In this document: positions 8,899 through 18,496 of the stretch, one piece after another
Layout of the letters: every line of letters starts with the position of its first letter
Numbering within the stretch: the first letter of the stretch is position 1
Assembly: GCA_945266285.1 (NCBI GenBank)
Contig: CALYOP010000006.1
Span: 62,001-126,000, forward strand
DNA length: 64,000 bases
Direction of reading: 5' to 3'
Source of the DNA: an uncultured Commensalibacter sp.
Lineage (GTDB): Bacteria > Pseudomonadota > Alphaproteobacteria > Acetobacterales > Acetobacteraceae
Notes under the pieces: model-generated
Told to the model about the DNA's origin: nothing
Databases searched by the model: none
The model's input: the letters and a program-made list of their open reading frames with translations, nothing else
Translations under genes and position numbers: made by a program

Positions 8899-9354
8899 TT
8901 ATTGTTTTTTTAAATCAGAAAAAACGGCATCCAACCAAGGTTGCATCAGTTCATCAATCATTTGACCACTTGAGGCATCGTGTAACCCACAAGGGCCTAT
9001 TTGCTCCGCTCCTAATCCAGTCAACAGCTTTTGTAATGTCTTGACACAAACATTGTAATGCCCCGTATAGAAGGTATCCCCCAATCCAAAAAATGCGATA
9101 CGACAACCATGAAGATCAGGTTGCTTATCTTGAATTATTTTGACAAAAGCTTGCGCATTTGTGGGGTATTCTCCTTCACCATAGGTAGAAATAATGATGA
9201 TGGTTAAATCATTTTCTGGTGAAAGCATGTCCAATGTCGCATTTTGCATATCAACCAAGGTAACTTCGTGCTGATCTTTTAATGCAGCTTGAACATCCTC
9301 TGCAAACAGTTCCGAATTTCCTGTTTCTGTTCCATAAAGAATAAAAATTTTCAT
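8899..9354 (-). CDS. Flavodoxin domain protein (MioC-like)
   Basis: A small FMN-binding electron carrier of 151 aa. The phosphate-binding loop YGTETGNSE is at residues 6-14, followed by STYGEGEYPTNA and the FMN-stacking segment FGLGDTFYTGHYNVCVK. The ATG at 9354 is chosen because it gives the exact flavodoxin N-terminus MKIFILYG, is preceded by CAGGAAAA, and avoids overlap with the reductase gene. Directly downstream of an adrenodoxin-type ferredoxin reductase, it may shuttle electrons from that enzyme to the Rieske oxygenase encoded upstream (inference). Confidence 0.88.
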   Translation of the reverse strand: MKIFILYGTETGNSELFAEDVQAALKDQHEVTLVDMQNATLDMLSPENDLTIIIISTYGEGEYPTNAQAFVKIIQDKQPDLHGCRIAFFGLGDTFYTGHYNVCVKTLQKLLTGLGAEQIGPCGLHDASSGQMIDELMQPWLDAVFSDLKKQ

Positions 9355-9401
9355 AAGCTGGTTTTCCTGATTCAATGTGATAACATGCGGTAATTTATGC
9401 A

Positions 9402-10637
9402 TTAACATAAAGTATTTTGCGATTTATTCGGAGACATTTCCTCTTTTTGTTCAAAATCAAACCAATGCACCCTTCGGGCTTTAAGCAATTTCTCTAATTC
9501 TTCGGATGCAAGACCTTTTTTCTCTTTTGCTTTATTTTTTAAAGATTGCTCAAGATCTCGAAAAATGATTTCCACCACTTCTTTGGCATCAACCCGGTTT
9601 TCAGAAATGGTTCCCGTTGGACCTTTTCGGAACCAACCGACACTATAGAGATTTTCCCCGAGATTATAGGATAATTCCCCTTCATTTTTTATACGAAATC
9701 GATCACGTGAAATTACGGTATCCGGTGCATCACAAAAACCAATCGCTGTAACAACAGCAGAAGCAGATATTTCCCTTATGTTCTTATTTTGATCATGAAA
9801 AATTACAGCTTTTACAGAATTATCGCCAATAATCTCAATAGGTTTAAGCTGAAAGCGAATTGAAATTTGACACGGTGCATTCGGCTTACCCATATTATTT
9901 ATTTCACGTAAAACTTTTAAACGATTTTTTACAATTTGCGGAAAGCTGTCTTCGTTATCGGGTGTTAAATTCCCTTCAACAGTTAAATGAACATAGGGAA
10001 TATTTGCTAATTCCCTTAATATCAATGGATCAGATTTACATCCTTCTGGCAGACCTCTTCCTATAATATCAATAGTTTTGACTTTTCCACCTCCTAAAAG
10101 CGCATGACGCGTTAAATCCATCGTCGAATTAATCAAATCCTGATCCGTTTTTGCCATTAAACGCGCAACATCAATTGCGACATTTCCATTCCCAATAATG
10201 ACCAAATGAGGTCCCACTAATAGTGGTTTCAATTCTTCATTTGGATATCCATTAAGCCATCGGGTTAGACGGCCCGATGGCAATACGCCTGGCAAATTTT
10301 CACCTTGAATACCTAAACGACGATCTCCGTAAAGTCCCGAAGCAATGATAACAATGTCATATAATTTCTTTAATTCTTCTAGATGGATAGCATTGCCAAC
10401 TTCAACACCACCAAAAAAATGTACTGACTTATTTTCAAACAGCCGATCAAACTGACGGGTAATTGCCTTGGCACTTTGATGATCTGGCGCTACACCATAT
10501 TGCACCAAACCATAGAGTGTGGGTAAACGTTCAAGTATATCAATTTTACAATCGGGTATTTTTTTCAATAAAAACTGAGCCGTATATATACCGCTTGGCC
10601 CTGATCCAATAATGGCAATCTGCGGATTTTCAATCAT
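9402..10637 (-). CDS. Ferredoxin/flavodoxin-NADP reductase, adrenodoxin-reductase (FprA) type
   Basis: An FAD enzyme of about 411 aa that passes electrons from NADPH to a small carrier. It has the FAD motif IAIIGSGPSGIYTAQFLL, the NADP-binding VIIGNGNVAIDVARLM, and the late conserved GWFRKGPTGTISENR typical of FprA/adrenodoxin reductase. The start at 10637 overlaps the aldehyde dehydrogenase stop as ATGA, implying translational coupling; an ATG 15 bases upstream is possible. With the following flavodoxin gene it forms a two-component electron-transfer module inside the Rieske cluster, which has no VanB-type reductase gene. Confidence 0.88.
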   Translation of the reverse strand: MIENPQIAIIGSGPSGIYTAQFLLKKIPDCKIDILERLPTLYGLVQYGVAPDHQSAKAITRQFDRLFENKSVHFFGGVEVGNAIHLEELKKLYDIVIIASGLYGDRRLGIQGENLPGVLPSGRLTRWLNGYPNEELKPLLVGPHLVIIGNGNVAIDVARLMAKTDQDLINSTMDLTRHALLGGGKVKTIDIIGRGLPEGCKSDPLILRELANIPYVHLTVEGNLTPDNEDSFPQIVKNRLKVLREINNMGKPNAPCQISIRFQLKPIEIIGDNSVKAVIFHDQNKNIREISASAVVTAIGFCDAPDTVISRDRFRIKNEGELSYNLGENLYSVGWFRKGPTGTISENRVDAKEVVEIIFRDLEQSLKNKAKEKKGLASEELEKLLKARRVHWFDFEQKEEMSPNKSQNTLC

Positions 10638-12151
10638 GGAAATCGTACCCATCCAAGCGGTTTTTGACTGGTATCAATATAATAAGATTTTTGGTTCATA
10701 TAAGAACGCAATCCTTCAATCCCTTTTTCTCTTCCACAACCACTTTCTTTTACGCCTCCAAAAGGTGTTGAAATGGAAAATTGTTTATAAGTATTTACCC
10801 ATACGGTTCCTGTAGTAATTGCCTGCCCAACCCGTAAGGCCCGTATAACGTCTTTTGACCAAACACCACAAGCTAACCCATAAGCATTATCATTTGCCAT
10901 CGTAACGGCTTCTGTTTCATCTGAAAAAGGCATTACAACAAGAACAGGACCAAAAATTTCTTCACGGCAAACGCTTGAATGATTTGGCAAACCCTCAATA
11001 ATTGTGGGCGAAAAATAACATCCAGCTTCATAGATTTCACCCTTAGGACGCATACCACCGGTTAAAATCTTTCCACCTTCCTGACGAGCACGTTCCACCC
11101 ATTCTTCAACAGCCATTCGATGGGTGTCATGAATTAATGGTGCTACCTGTGTTTGTGGATCGAATGGATGACCTATTTTTAAAGCTTTTGTAGCCTCAAC
11201 CAATTTTTTTACAAATTGCGGATAAATTGATTTTTGTACCAATAATCGCGACCCGGCGATACAGGACTGACCCGAAGAAGAAAAAATTCCATACAGAACA
11301 CCGGCAATCGCCATATTTATATCTGCATCTTCGAAGACAATCGTTGGTGATTTTCCACCCAACTCCAAAGAAACGGGTACAAAGCGACTTGCGGCTTTTA
11401 TAGCAATTTCATGTCCAACATTCGTCCCCCCCGTAAAGGAAATCCGCCCTATCGCAGGATCTGTCACCAGTCTTTCTCCAACAATGCTGCCACTCCCTGG
11501 AAGTGCAGAAAACAAACCTTTAGGCAGACCCGCTTCATCAATAATTCGCGCCAATTCCAAACAAACCAAAGGGCTCCAGCTCGAAGGTTTCAATAAAACC
11601 GCATTCCCTGCTGCTAAAGCCGGTGCAACTTTTTGAGCATCACTGGCAATTGGTGAATTCCAAGGGGTTATCGCACTCACCAACCCAATCGGTTCATAAC
11701 GCGAAAACGTCATATAAGCGCCACGCGATGGAGTCAAAGCTTCCTGTGCTGTTTCTAAAACGGCTGCAAAATAACGAAATGTCCCCGCGGCACTATTGGC
11801 CAAAGCACGCGTTTCCGTTAGCGTTTTGCCTGTATCTCTTGTCTGGATATATGCAATTCGTTCAACATTATTTTTAATTCCCTCGGCAATCCGATAGAGA
11901 ATAGATGCTCTTTCATGTGGTAAAAGATTAGCCCATGCTGGATTTTTTACCGCTTTTTGTCCGTATTCGATTGCTTGGTCAATATCGGCATCATTGGCCC
12001 CCGTTAATTCGCCATTGATTGTCCGATCCGCTGGAAAATAAGATTGGATGGAATTACCGCCACCTTTTTTCCATATGCCTCCTACATAAATCTTTCCTTG
12101 GGGTAAATCATATTTCATTACCGATTGGTTGAATTTATCCAGCTGATTCAT
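10634..12151 (-). CDS. NAD(P)-dependent aldehyde dehydrogenase
   Basis: It oxidises an aldehyde to a carboxylate. The 505-aa product is of standard ALDH length, with the conserved AITPWNSP and KPSSWSPL, the catalytic Glu segment VSLELGGKSPTIVFEDAD, the catalytic Cys in FSSSGQSCIAGSRL, and the C-terminal FGGVKESGCGREKG. It lies between a ThDP decarboxylase-like gene and the reductase, so its likely substrate is the aldehyde released by that ThDP enzyme (inference). The substrate is unknown. Confidence 0.92.
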   Translation of the reverse strand: MNQLDKFNQSVMKYDLPQGKIYVGGIWKKGGGNSIQSYFPADRTINGELTGANDADIDQAIEYGQKAVKNPAWANLLPHERASILYRIAEGIKNNVERIAYIQTRDTGKTLTETRALANSAAGTFRYFAAVLETAQEALTPSRGAYMTFSRYEPIGLVSAITPWNSPIASDAQKVAPALAAGNAVLLKPSSWSPLVCLELARIIDEAGLPKGLFSALPGSGSIVGERLVTDPAIGRISFTGGTNVGHEIAIKAASRFVPVSLELGGKSPTIVFEDADINMAIAGVLYGIFSSSGQSCIAGSRLLVQKSIYPQFVKKLVEATKALKIGHPFDPQTQVAPLIHDTHRMAVEEWVERARQEGGKILTGGMRPKGEIYEAGCYFSPTIIEGLPNHSSVCREEIFGPVLVVMPFSDETEAVTMANDNAYGLACGVWSKDVIRALRVGQAITTGTVWVNTYKQFSISTPFGGVKESGCGREKGIEGLRSYMNQKSYYIDTSQKPLGWVRFP

Positions 12152-12236
12152 ATCGACCCACTTTGTTTAAATCATGGTTTTCACACCATTTAACCAATAA
12201 TATCGCCATGAATGGTATTTTTTAGGCAACGTAAAC

Positions 12237-13922
12237 TTATTTATCTCCAGCCGCACCAGCCGGTGGGCCACTAAAAGCTTGAGCAAACGGGCCAATACGC
12301 ACCATATCAATTTCTAGTAAAATAGGGCCTTCTCTTTGCAAAGCAGAAGAAAAGATTTCGTCGAATTCATCAATATTATCAATCTTATAATAAGGCATTC
12401 CCACACTTGAAGCCATCAGCGAAAAATTAGGGATAACCGACAAAGTATAACAATGCCGCCCATCATATTGGGCATCCTGAATATTACGGATAACGCCGTA
12501 GCCTTGATCATTCATCAAAATAAAAACAATATTTGCTTTTTCTTCAACAGCCGTAGCCCATTCCCCAATAGAAAGCATGGCACCCCCATCGCCAATTAAC
12601 GCCACCGTTTTGGGGTAGCCTTTTACCAGAGCAGCACCAATAGCCATCGCGTTCCCTTGACCAATGCCTCCTCCCAAAGCATGTACCCCTAAATTCGGCG
12701 AAGCCAAAGTGACATAACGATTGCCAAAAATAGAATTGGAAAGGGTTATATCCCTGACAAAAGGATGCTTTCCTTTAAAAACATGATGCCGTAATATTTT
12801 TGCAAATGTCGCATAAGGGCCAAGTTTTTCCAGCAAAACCTTTTCTGATTGTTCACGTGCTTGCTTTACTTTGACAAGAAAAGAAGGATCAACCGATAAT
12901 TTTTGTGGTATCCGATCCAATAATCCTTTTAAGGCCAATTTCGCATCGGCATGAATAAATAAATCAACCGGATAATTTCTTGCCCCTTGCGTAGCATCTG
13001 CATCAATTTGGATTCTTTTTTCTGGTAATCGCATCTGATTATTCAGCGTTTCATTTCCACGTAACCGTGAACCCACGATAATCATCAAATCACATTGCTG
13101 ATAAATGGATTGCGCCTCTGGTGTCATATTAAATGCACCCAAACTTGCATCATTAATTTCAGAAACAATAGCCCGACCATGGGTACTGGTAACAACGGCA
13201 AATCCGCGTTTAACCAATTCGGATGCTTCTGTCGTTGCTTGATGCGCACCACCCCCTAACCATAACATGGGGCGTTTGGAATCTTTGACGAATGCTGCCA
13301 GTTTATCAAATTGTATTTCCGGTGTTTGGATCATTGTTATGCTTGGCAACGGCAAATTGCTATCAGATGAAAGTTTTTCACGTTGTACATCAATAGGAAT
13401 TTCAACCACCACGGGTCCAGAAGGTGATGAAAGTGCTTCGCTAACTCCAGCGGATAGCATATTCAACACCTGTCTTCCTTCCCAAACGCGATAAACAGCT
13501 TTGGAAATTCCATTTAACATTTGTGGCTGTCGGGGTACATCATGAATAGCTGCCCGATCCCGATCAGAAAACATTCGATCAACTTGCGTCGTAATATGTA
13601 AAATTGGGGAACAAGCCGTTAAAGCTTCAACTTGACTTCCGGCGGCGTTGCCTGCTGCCGTTCCTGTACTGGTAATAACAACGCCAAGCCCTTGACTAAC
13701 CCGTGCGTAAGCATCCGCCATATTCATTGCCCCTGCTTCACCACGAGCAGGAACAAAACGTATTTTTCCTTGTCGGTATATGGCATCTAAAATAGGCATA
13801 TTATGAATAGAAATAACCCCAAAAACTGTCGTTACACCAATTTCATGGAGCCAATTCGCGATATGATCTCCAACGGGAATTATTTGATGATTTGGTTGGT
13901 TTTGGATAAATGCTTTACCCAT
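12237..13922 (-). CDS. Thiamine diphosphate-dependent enzyme, acetolactate synthase/benzoylformate decarboxylase superfamily
   Basis: 561 aa with the three-domain layout of the family: an N-terminal PYR domain with the catalytic Glu in ARGEAGAMNMADAYAR, a central domain with the LGGGAHQA segment, and a C-terminal PP domain with the ThDP/Mg motif IGDGGAMLSIGEW ending at LMNDQGYG. It is labelled acetolactate-synthase-like by similarity, but there is no small subunit nearby and the context is catabolic, so a 2-oxoacid decarboxylase or C-C lyase acting before the neighbouring aldehyde dehydrogenase is more likely. The exact reaction is unknown. Confidence 0.85.
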   Translation of the reverse strand: MGKAFIQNQPNHQIIPVGDHIANWLHEIGVTTVFGVISIHNMPILDAIYRQGKIRFVPARGEAGAMNMADAYARVSQGLGVVITSTGTAAGNAAGSQVEALTACSPILHITTQVDRMFSDRDRAAIHDVPRQPQMLNGISKAVYRVWEGRQVLNMLSAGVSEALSSPSGPVVVEIPIDVQREKLSSDSNLPLPSITMIQTPEIQFDKLAAFVKDSKRPMLWLGGGAHQATTEASELVKRGFAVVTSTHGRAIVSEINDASLGAFNMTPEAQSIYQQCDLMIIVGSRLRGNETLNNQMRLPEKRIQIDADATQGARNYPVDLFIHADAKLALKGLLDRIPQKLSVDPSFLVKVKQAREQSEKVLLEKLGPYATFAKILRHHVFKGKHPFVRDITLSNSIFGNRYVTLASPNLGVHALGGGIGQGNAMAIGAALVKGYPKTVALIGDGGAMLSIGEWATAVEEKANIVFILMNDQGYGVIRNIQDAQYDGRHCYTLSVIPNFSLMASSVGMPYYKIDNIDEFDEIFSSALQREGPILLEIDMVRIGPFAQAFSGPPAGAAGDK

Positions 13923-13947
13923 AATAAATTCCTATGGTTATTTATTG

Positions 13948-14739
13948 TTAAATAAATCTAGACAATCCACCAGATACTTCAATAAAAGTCCCCGTAATAT
14001 AACGGGCAGCATTTGAACCCAAAAATACAATTGCATTCGCAGCTTCTTGCGGCAAACCCAGACGACCCATTGGAATTTTCCGCTTTTCTGCTAATTCAGA
14101 AAACCAATTTTCTCTTGATTGATTCTTGTCTTCACGAGATTCAAAACGCCGTTCCCACTGACCCGATTCAATCAATCCCACCAATATTGAATTAACACGT
14201 ATCTTCGGCGCCAATTCAACCGAAAGGGATTTTAAAAGATTCTGTACGCCCGCCCGTGCAGCAGAAGTGCAAACCATATGTGGTTCTGGTTGAAAGGCTA
14301 AAAGTGAATTCACAGCAACGATTGCACCCTGATTGCTTTGTAAAAGCATATGCCGAAATGCTTCAATCGGATAGATTTGACTGAAAAATTTAAGTTCTAA
14401 TTCTGTTCTCCAATCCTGATAGGTTGTCTTTTCAAACGTAGCAACAAAACCACGGCCTGCATTATTAACCAATAAATCACATTGCCCCAATTCAGAAGCA
14501 ACAAAATTAGCCAGTTTATAAACAGCTTCTTGATTCAGTACATCACAAATTTGGGTATAAATTTTTCTGTTCGGTACTTTTCGGCTTAACAAATCTTTTG
14601 CATGTTGCAGACGTTCCAAATTACGTCCACAGATAACAACTTTTGCATTTTCTTTTAAAAGCTGTTCCGCCGTAGCCAGACCAATACCTGATGATCCCCC
14701 TGTTACAACGGCTACTTTATCCTGATATCCAAGATCCAT
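13948..14739 (-). CDS. Short-chain dehydrogenase/reductase family protein with altered active site
   Basis: 263 aa with an SDR Rossmann fold: VAVVTGGSSGIGLATAEQLL at the N-terminus, NNAGRG, and the late ITGTFIEVSGG. The catalytic Ser is present in AVNSLLAF, but at the expected Tyr and Lys positions the sequence reads CTSAARAG, i.e. Thr and Arg in place of the YxxxK pair. It may use different chemistry or a different substrate class. ATG 14739 is preferred over TTG 14757 because AAAGG precedes it at good spacing. It lies 25 bases before the ThDP enzyme gene, in the same operon. Confidence 0.85.
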   Translation of the reverse strand: MDLGYQDKVAVVTGGSSGIGLATAEQLLKENAKVVICGRNLERLQHAKDLLSRKVPNRKIYTQICDVLNQEAVYKLANFVASELGQCDLLVNNAGRGFVATFEKTTYQDWRTELELKFFSQIYPIEAFRHMLLQSNQGAIVAVNSLLAFQPEPHMVCTSAARAGVQNLLKSLSVELAPKIRVNSILVGLIESGQWERRFESREDKNQSRENWFSELAEKRKIPMGRLGLPQEAANAIVFLGSNAARYITGTFIEVSGGLSRFI

Positions 14740-14836
14740 ATTTTGCCTTTCAATCAATGCCTACCAATCGGTAAAATTATCGCTGTTATTTCAGGGAAAA
14801 AATATTTTTTAATTAACCACCATATTTTATATAATC

Positions 14837-15592
14837 TTATTTAAAAACAAAACCGGCATTTACGGGTAATACCTGACCTGTAAGAGAAAGTGCACCTTCG
14901 CTTAATAAAAATACAACAACTGAAACAATATCTTGTGGAAATTGTGGCCCTGGAACAGCCCGTTGCGTTTCATAAAGATCATGCCTGGCTTTTGGAACGT
15001 AATCGGTTGCTTCACAACGGATAATACCAGGTGCTACAGCAGTAACACCGATTTTTCGAATCCCTAGTTCCCGAGCCAAAGAGCGTGTCATCGCAATAAT
15101 TGCCCCTTTGCTTGCCGTATAGGCCAATAATTTCGGTGCCCCCCATAATGCCGTATCCGATGCCAGATTAACAATCCGAGCATTTTCTTGCAAAAGCGGT
15201 GACAAACCTCGCGTTACTAACCATGTGCCCCGTACATTAACGGTTTGAACCCGATCCCATAATTCGATATCAATTGATTCGAATGATTTTCCACCGACAT
15301 TTGTTGCAATGGCTGCATTATTGACCAGACCATCAATTTTTCCATAATCTTTTTCAATTTTTTGGCAAAAATCCTCAATTTTTTCTGGATCCGCAAGATC
15401 AATCGAATAAAAACAAGGATCATAACCTTTGTCACATAATTGCTTACAGGCTTGCTTGCCGATATCTTCAAGGATATCCGCCATAATAACTTTGGCACCA
15501 GCAACACAACAGGCTTCAGCAATAGCAAATCCCAAACCTCGTGCAGCACCAGTCACAATAATTATTTTTTTTGAAAGAAATTTTTCCACCAT
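14837..15592 (-). CDS. Short-chain dehydrogenase/reductase
   Basis: A 251-aa classical SDR with the NAD(P) motif IIVTGAARGLGFAIAEA, NNAAIA, and a complete Ser-Tyr-Lys triad (NLASDTALW then YTASKGAI). Asp at the end of the second beta strand (MADILED) suggests NAD preference. The start lies 5 bases after the Rieske oxygenase stop. In such clusters a classical SDR often re-aromatises a cis-diol or oxidises an alcohol; which applies here is unknown. Confidence 0.9.
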   Translation of the reverse strand: MVEKFLSKKIIIVTGAARGLGFAIAEACCVAGAKVIMADILEDIGKQACKQLCDKGYDPCFYSIDLADPEKIEDFCQKIEKDYGKIDGLVNNAAIATNVGGKSFESIDIELWDRVQTVNVRGTWLVTRGLSPLLQENARIVNLASDTALWGAPKLLAYTASKGAIIAMTRSLARELGIRKIGVTAVAPGIIRCEATDYVPKARHDLYETQRAVPGPQFPQDIVSVVVFLLSEGALSLTGQVLPVNAGFVFK

Positions 15593-15597
15593 AAGCT

Positions 15598-16665
15598 TCA
15601 GGCATTACCTCCTTCAGCATTGATTGCATCTTCGGCAATTAACTGATCACGCGCCGCCCGAGCCAGGGTCTGACGCAAACGGGTGATACCAATATCATGT
15701 TGATATAAAAGTTCCCGCTTATTGGCATTTAATGGCATGGCTTCCAAAAGCACACGATCCTGTTCAATAACATGCCAATGACGTGCTTCTAAGGTTGTAC
15801 GATAAAGGAAACGCCATGATTGCAAAGCAAGGTTGCTACCTGTATGGCGACAACGCCAGAAGAAAACCATGCATCTTTTTTCATCAATTGGCGTACAATA
15901 GCCGATAATCCGAAAAGCACCGCCCGGCCCAGCTGCGGGTGGATAAGGAATGTCCAAACGGCAATAAATCTGGGTTCCGTCTACAATCATTTCCGTATAA
16001 TCAAAATTTACGTTCTCTTGATGTTCTCTTTCAATCCGGAAACCATTTTCAATCTTTGAAAGTTTCATGGTATCTTGCTTTGATCCATAAGCCAAAGTAA
16101 AGCTTTGACCATGAAGATAAGATCCATGCATCGGATCTGCTAAATTATCCAAAGCATAATAATAAGGACATTCCCAAATCGAATGACAAAGGAATTTTCC
16201 CCAGCTTTCATCCGTCAATTCCACAGGCAAAACCAAAGAAGGCGCTTTGGGACGAGAAAGAGACGGAATATAAACAAAGATCGCATCGCTTTGTTCATAG
16301 ACTTCGTAACTTGATATCGCTTTACGACCTTCCAAAGCACAATTTTTAAGGGCCGGCACCTCCGCAACAACACCGTTCCCATCCATAACAACCCCATGAT
16401 AAGCGCAAGCGAGCCCTTTGGAATGAACATTTCCCAAAGACATGGGTGCCCCCCGATGCGGGCAATAATCTTCAATACATTGTACTTTGCCGTCACTATT
16501 GCGCCACAAAGCCAGTTTACGGCCCAAGATCATCACCCCAAAAGGTTTTTTCCCTCTTACCTGTACCGATTTCGCTACAGCATACCATGTACCTAACAAA
16601 CCTTGATTGACCCTTGCTGTGATACGATCACGCAAATCAACTTTGGGGTTTATATCTTCACTCAT
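15598..16665 (-). CDS. Rieske non-haem iron oxygenase, alpha subunit (VanA/phenoxybenzoate-dioxygenase type)
   Basis: It inserts oxygen into an aromatic or related substrate using electrons from a separate carrier. In the 355-aa product the Rieske [2Fe-2S] ligands are seen as CPHRG (paired with the Cys of this motif) and CAYHG about 17 residues later. The mononuclear iron site is DNLADPMHGSYLH. The length and lone alpha subunit fit the homomeric demethylase/hydroxylase group. ATG is preceded by AAGGAT. The only electron carriers nearby are the FprA-type reductase and the flavodoxin downstream in the same operon. Confidence 0.9.
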   Translation of the reverse strand: MSEDINPKVDLRDRITARVNQGLLGTWYAVAKSVQVRGKKPFGVMILGRKLALWRNSDGKVQCIEDYCPHRGAPMSLGNVHSKGLACAYHGVVMDGNGVVAEVPALKNCALEGRKAISSYEVYEQSDAIFVYIPSLSRPKAPSLVLPVELTDESWGKFLCHSIWECPYYYALDNLADPMHGSYLHGQSFTLAYGSKQDTMKLSKIENGFRIEREHQENVNFDYTEMIVDGTQIYCRLDIPYPPAAGPGGAFRIIGYCTPIDEKRCMVFFWRCRHTGSNLALQSWRFLYRTTLEARHWHVIEQDRVLLEAMPLNANKRELLYQHDIGITRLRQTLARAARDQLIAEDAINAEGGNA

Positions 16666-16754
16666 CTTATAATCCTTAGAATGATGCAGAATGAATCAGC
16701 ATAAACGCGTCAAATGCTTAATTTTGTTATCTCACCGTTTCTATTCGCCAAAAA

Positions 16755-17048
16755 TTATTTAATTGTCTCTCTGGGATAACTGGCACCACAACCATTTTGC
16801 TGGTAAGCCCGATCAAGCGAATCATTAATTGCTTGCAATTCATTTTCAAGAATTTCCAAAGTCCAATGGATGGAGCCCGTCGAAGGAACTTCGATTGCAT
16901 TGATATTTAAATAAGCAACGACCACATCAAAATCCTTAGGTTGTGTAATATAAACCGCCTCAAGTGCCTGAGCCAGACGGCTCTCCATTTCAGTCAATTC
17001 ACGACCTAATGACTGATTTTTCAATTTCCCGTTAATGGCCATATTCAT
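16755..17048 (-). CDS. Small protein with recombinase-like helix-turn-helix domain
   Basis: 97 aa, mostly helical. The second half (VVAYLNINAIEVPS, then IHWTLEILENELQAIN) resembles the short HTH found at the start of the DNA-binding part of large serine recombinases (LN-x-x-G/A-[IV]-x-x-P ... W-T-x-x-[LF]-x-x-E), here as a stand-alone protein. From memory such proteins recur beside Rieske oxygenases. ATG 17048 is chosen for the AAGGA site upstream. It could be an assembly factor or a regulator; neither can be shown. It is the first gene of the Rieske operon. Confidence 0.6.
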   Translation of the reverse strand: MNMAINGKLKNQSLGRELTEMESRLAQALEAVYITQPKDFDVVVAYLNINAIEVPSTGSIHWTLEILENELQAINDSLDRAYQQNGCGASYPRETIK

Positions 17049-17241
17049 TAAGGATATCCTTTTCATATCTCACGAAAATGCGCTTGTTCAAATAGACCGT
17101 TTTCACAACACGATGTCAAAGAAAATTAATTATGTTTTAATAGTAAGCCTATTTTTTTAACAAAAAATGAAATATTAAATATGCATCTTGCTTAATCCTT
17201 ACGCGATTAAAAAAAGTAATCATTTCAGGAAAGAATGATAA

Positions 17242-18489
17242 ATGAGACGCGATAACCCTGCAATTGGAATGCCGACTCACACATCAGATATCAAAACGCT
17301 GATTCCATGCTTTTTGTTAATCTCTGTGATTTATGTTTTTTACGGATGGGATCGTCTCATTACTTCAATTGAATTACTTACAATCAAACAGGCTTTTTCA
17401 CTATCACCACAAAATGCTAGTCTATTATCCAGTATATTTACACTTGGCCTAGCTATAATGGCTATTCCCGCCAGTATTGTCGTAATTCGGTTGGGAATAA
17501 AAATTACCTTGATTGCCAGTACGCTTTTGTTCTCTCTTAGTACTTTATCCACTGCGTTTTGTTGGAATTTTTCTTTACTGACCTTATCTCGCATTGGAAC
17601 AGGATTAGGGGAAGCAATTTTTAGCGTTGCTTTATTTTCCTTAATTGCGCAAACAACACCAAAAACATGGCGTGGAACCGTTCTAGGAGGGGCAGCATCC
17701 ATTTTTGGCCTTTCAATTTCGGTAGGGCCATCCGTAATTGCACATATTGATCTATGGAGCAAAACTTGGAAAGCTCCCTTTATTCTGATTGGCAGTTTGG
17801 GGATTTTAAGTGCCTTTGCATTGATGTTTTATTTTCTATGGCAAGGTGAAATAAAAAAAGATGACCCTATTGAAAAAAATGAAATTACGCTTGTTCAGCA
17901 AATAAGAAATATAAAGAACCTATTAAGAACAGATATAGCAATCTCGCTTTTTGTTGCTGCAATAAACGGATTGGGTTGCTACACCTATTTATCAATGTAT
18001 CATAGCTATGCTGTTACAACTCAGAATATGAATTCCGCTCAAGCAGCTTTGGGGATGGATTTTTTTGGCTTTGGAACCATTTTGGGTGGAATCCCTATTG
18101 GTTATTGTTTAGATCGTTGGGGAAGGAAAAATGGTTTATTTGTCCTGCTGTTATTAACAGGGATTATCGGATATTTCCTGTTTTCCCTATCCTTAACGGT
18201 AACCAGTTCCTGCCTGATTTCTTTGATATTTGGTATGGGGGTTAGCGGGATTTACAGCAATTCCTACGCACTTATTCAAGAACAAGTTGCTCCTCATTAC
18301 GTCATTACAGCAACCGGTGTTTTTCTAACAATTTACTATCTGGCTGCAGCCTATTCAGGACCTATCTTCCTGCATGCCATGCATTTATCTTATGGATCGT
18401 TTTGGCTATATACACTTCCTTATACGATAACGGCACTTTTATTATTAATAAGCTTGATTAGTGGGAAAAGGAACCTTCAAAAATTATAA
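17242..18489 (+). CDS. Major facilitator superfamily transporter
   Basis: 415 aa with about 12 hydrophobic segments split by a central basic/charged loop (around QGEIKKDDPIEKNE). The MFS signature DRWGRKNG occurs in the loop after the eighth segment, and SRIGTGLGEA in helix 4. It is divergent from the small HTH gene across a 193-base AT-rich gap that should hold promoters both ways. AGGAAAG precedes the ATG. The context suggests uptake of the pathway substrate, likely an organic acid or aromatic acid, but specificity is not readable. Confidence 0.85.
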   Translation: MRRDNPAIGMPTHTSDIKTLIPCFLLISVIYVFYGWDRLITSIELLTIKQAFSLSPQNASLLSSIFTLGLAIMAIPASIVVIRLGIKITLIASTLLFSLSTLSTAFCWNFSLLTLSRIGTGLGEAIFSVALFSLIAQTTPKTWRGTVLGGAASIFGLSISVGPSVIAHIDLWSKTWKAPFILIGSLGILSAFALMFYFLWQGEIKKDDPIEKNEITLVQQIRNIKNLLRTDIAISLFVAAINGLGCYTYLSMYHSYAVTTQNMNSAQAALGMDFFGFGTILGGIPIGYCLDRWGRKNGLFVLLLLTGIIGYFLFSLSLTVTSSCLISLIFGMGVSGIYSNSYALIQEQVAPHYVITATGVFLTIYYLAAAYSGPIFLHAMHLSYGSFWLYTLPYTITALLLLISLISGKRNLQKL

Positions 18490-18496
18490 AAAGCTT

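Noticed and set aside
12237-13922. Acetolactate synthase (IlvB) for branched-chain amino acids
   Set aside because: No IlvN small subunit or other ilv gene is adjacent, and the gene is embedded in a catabolic operon; only superfamily membership is supported.
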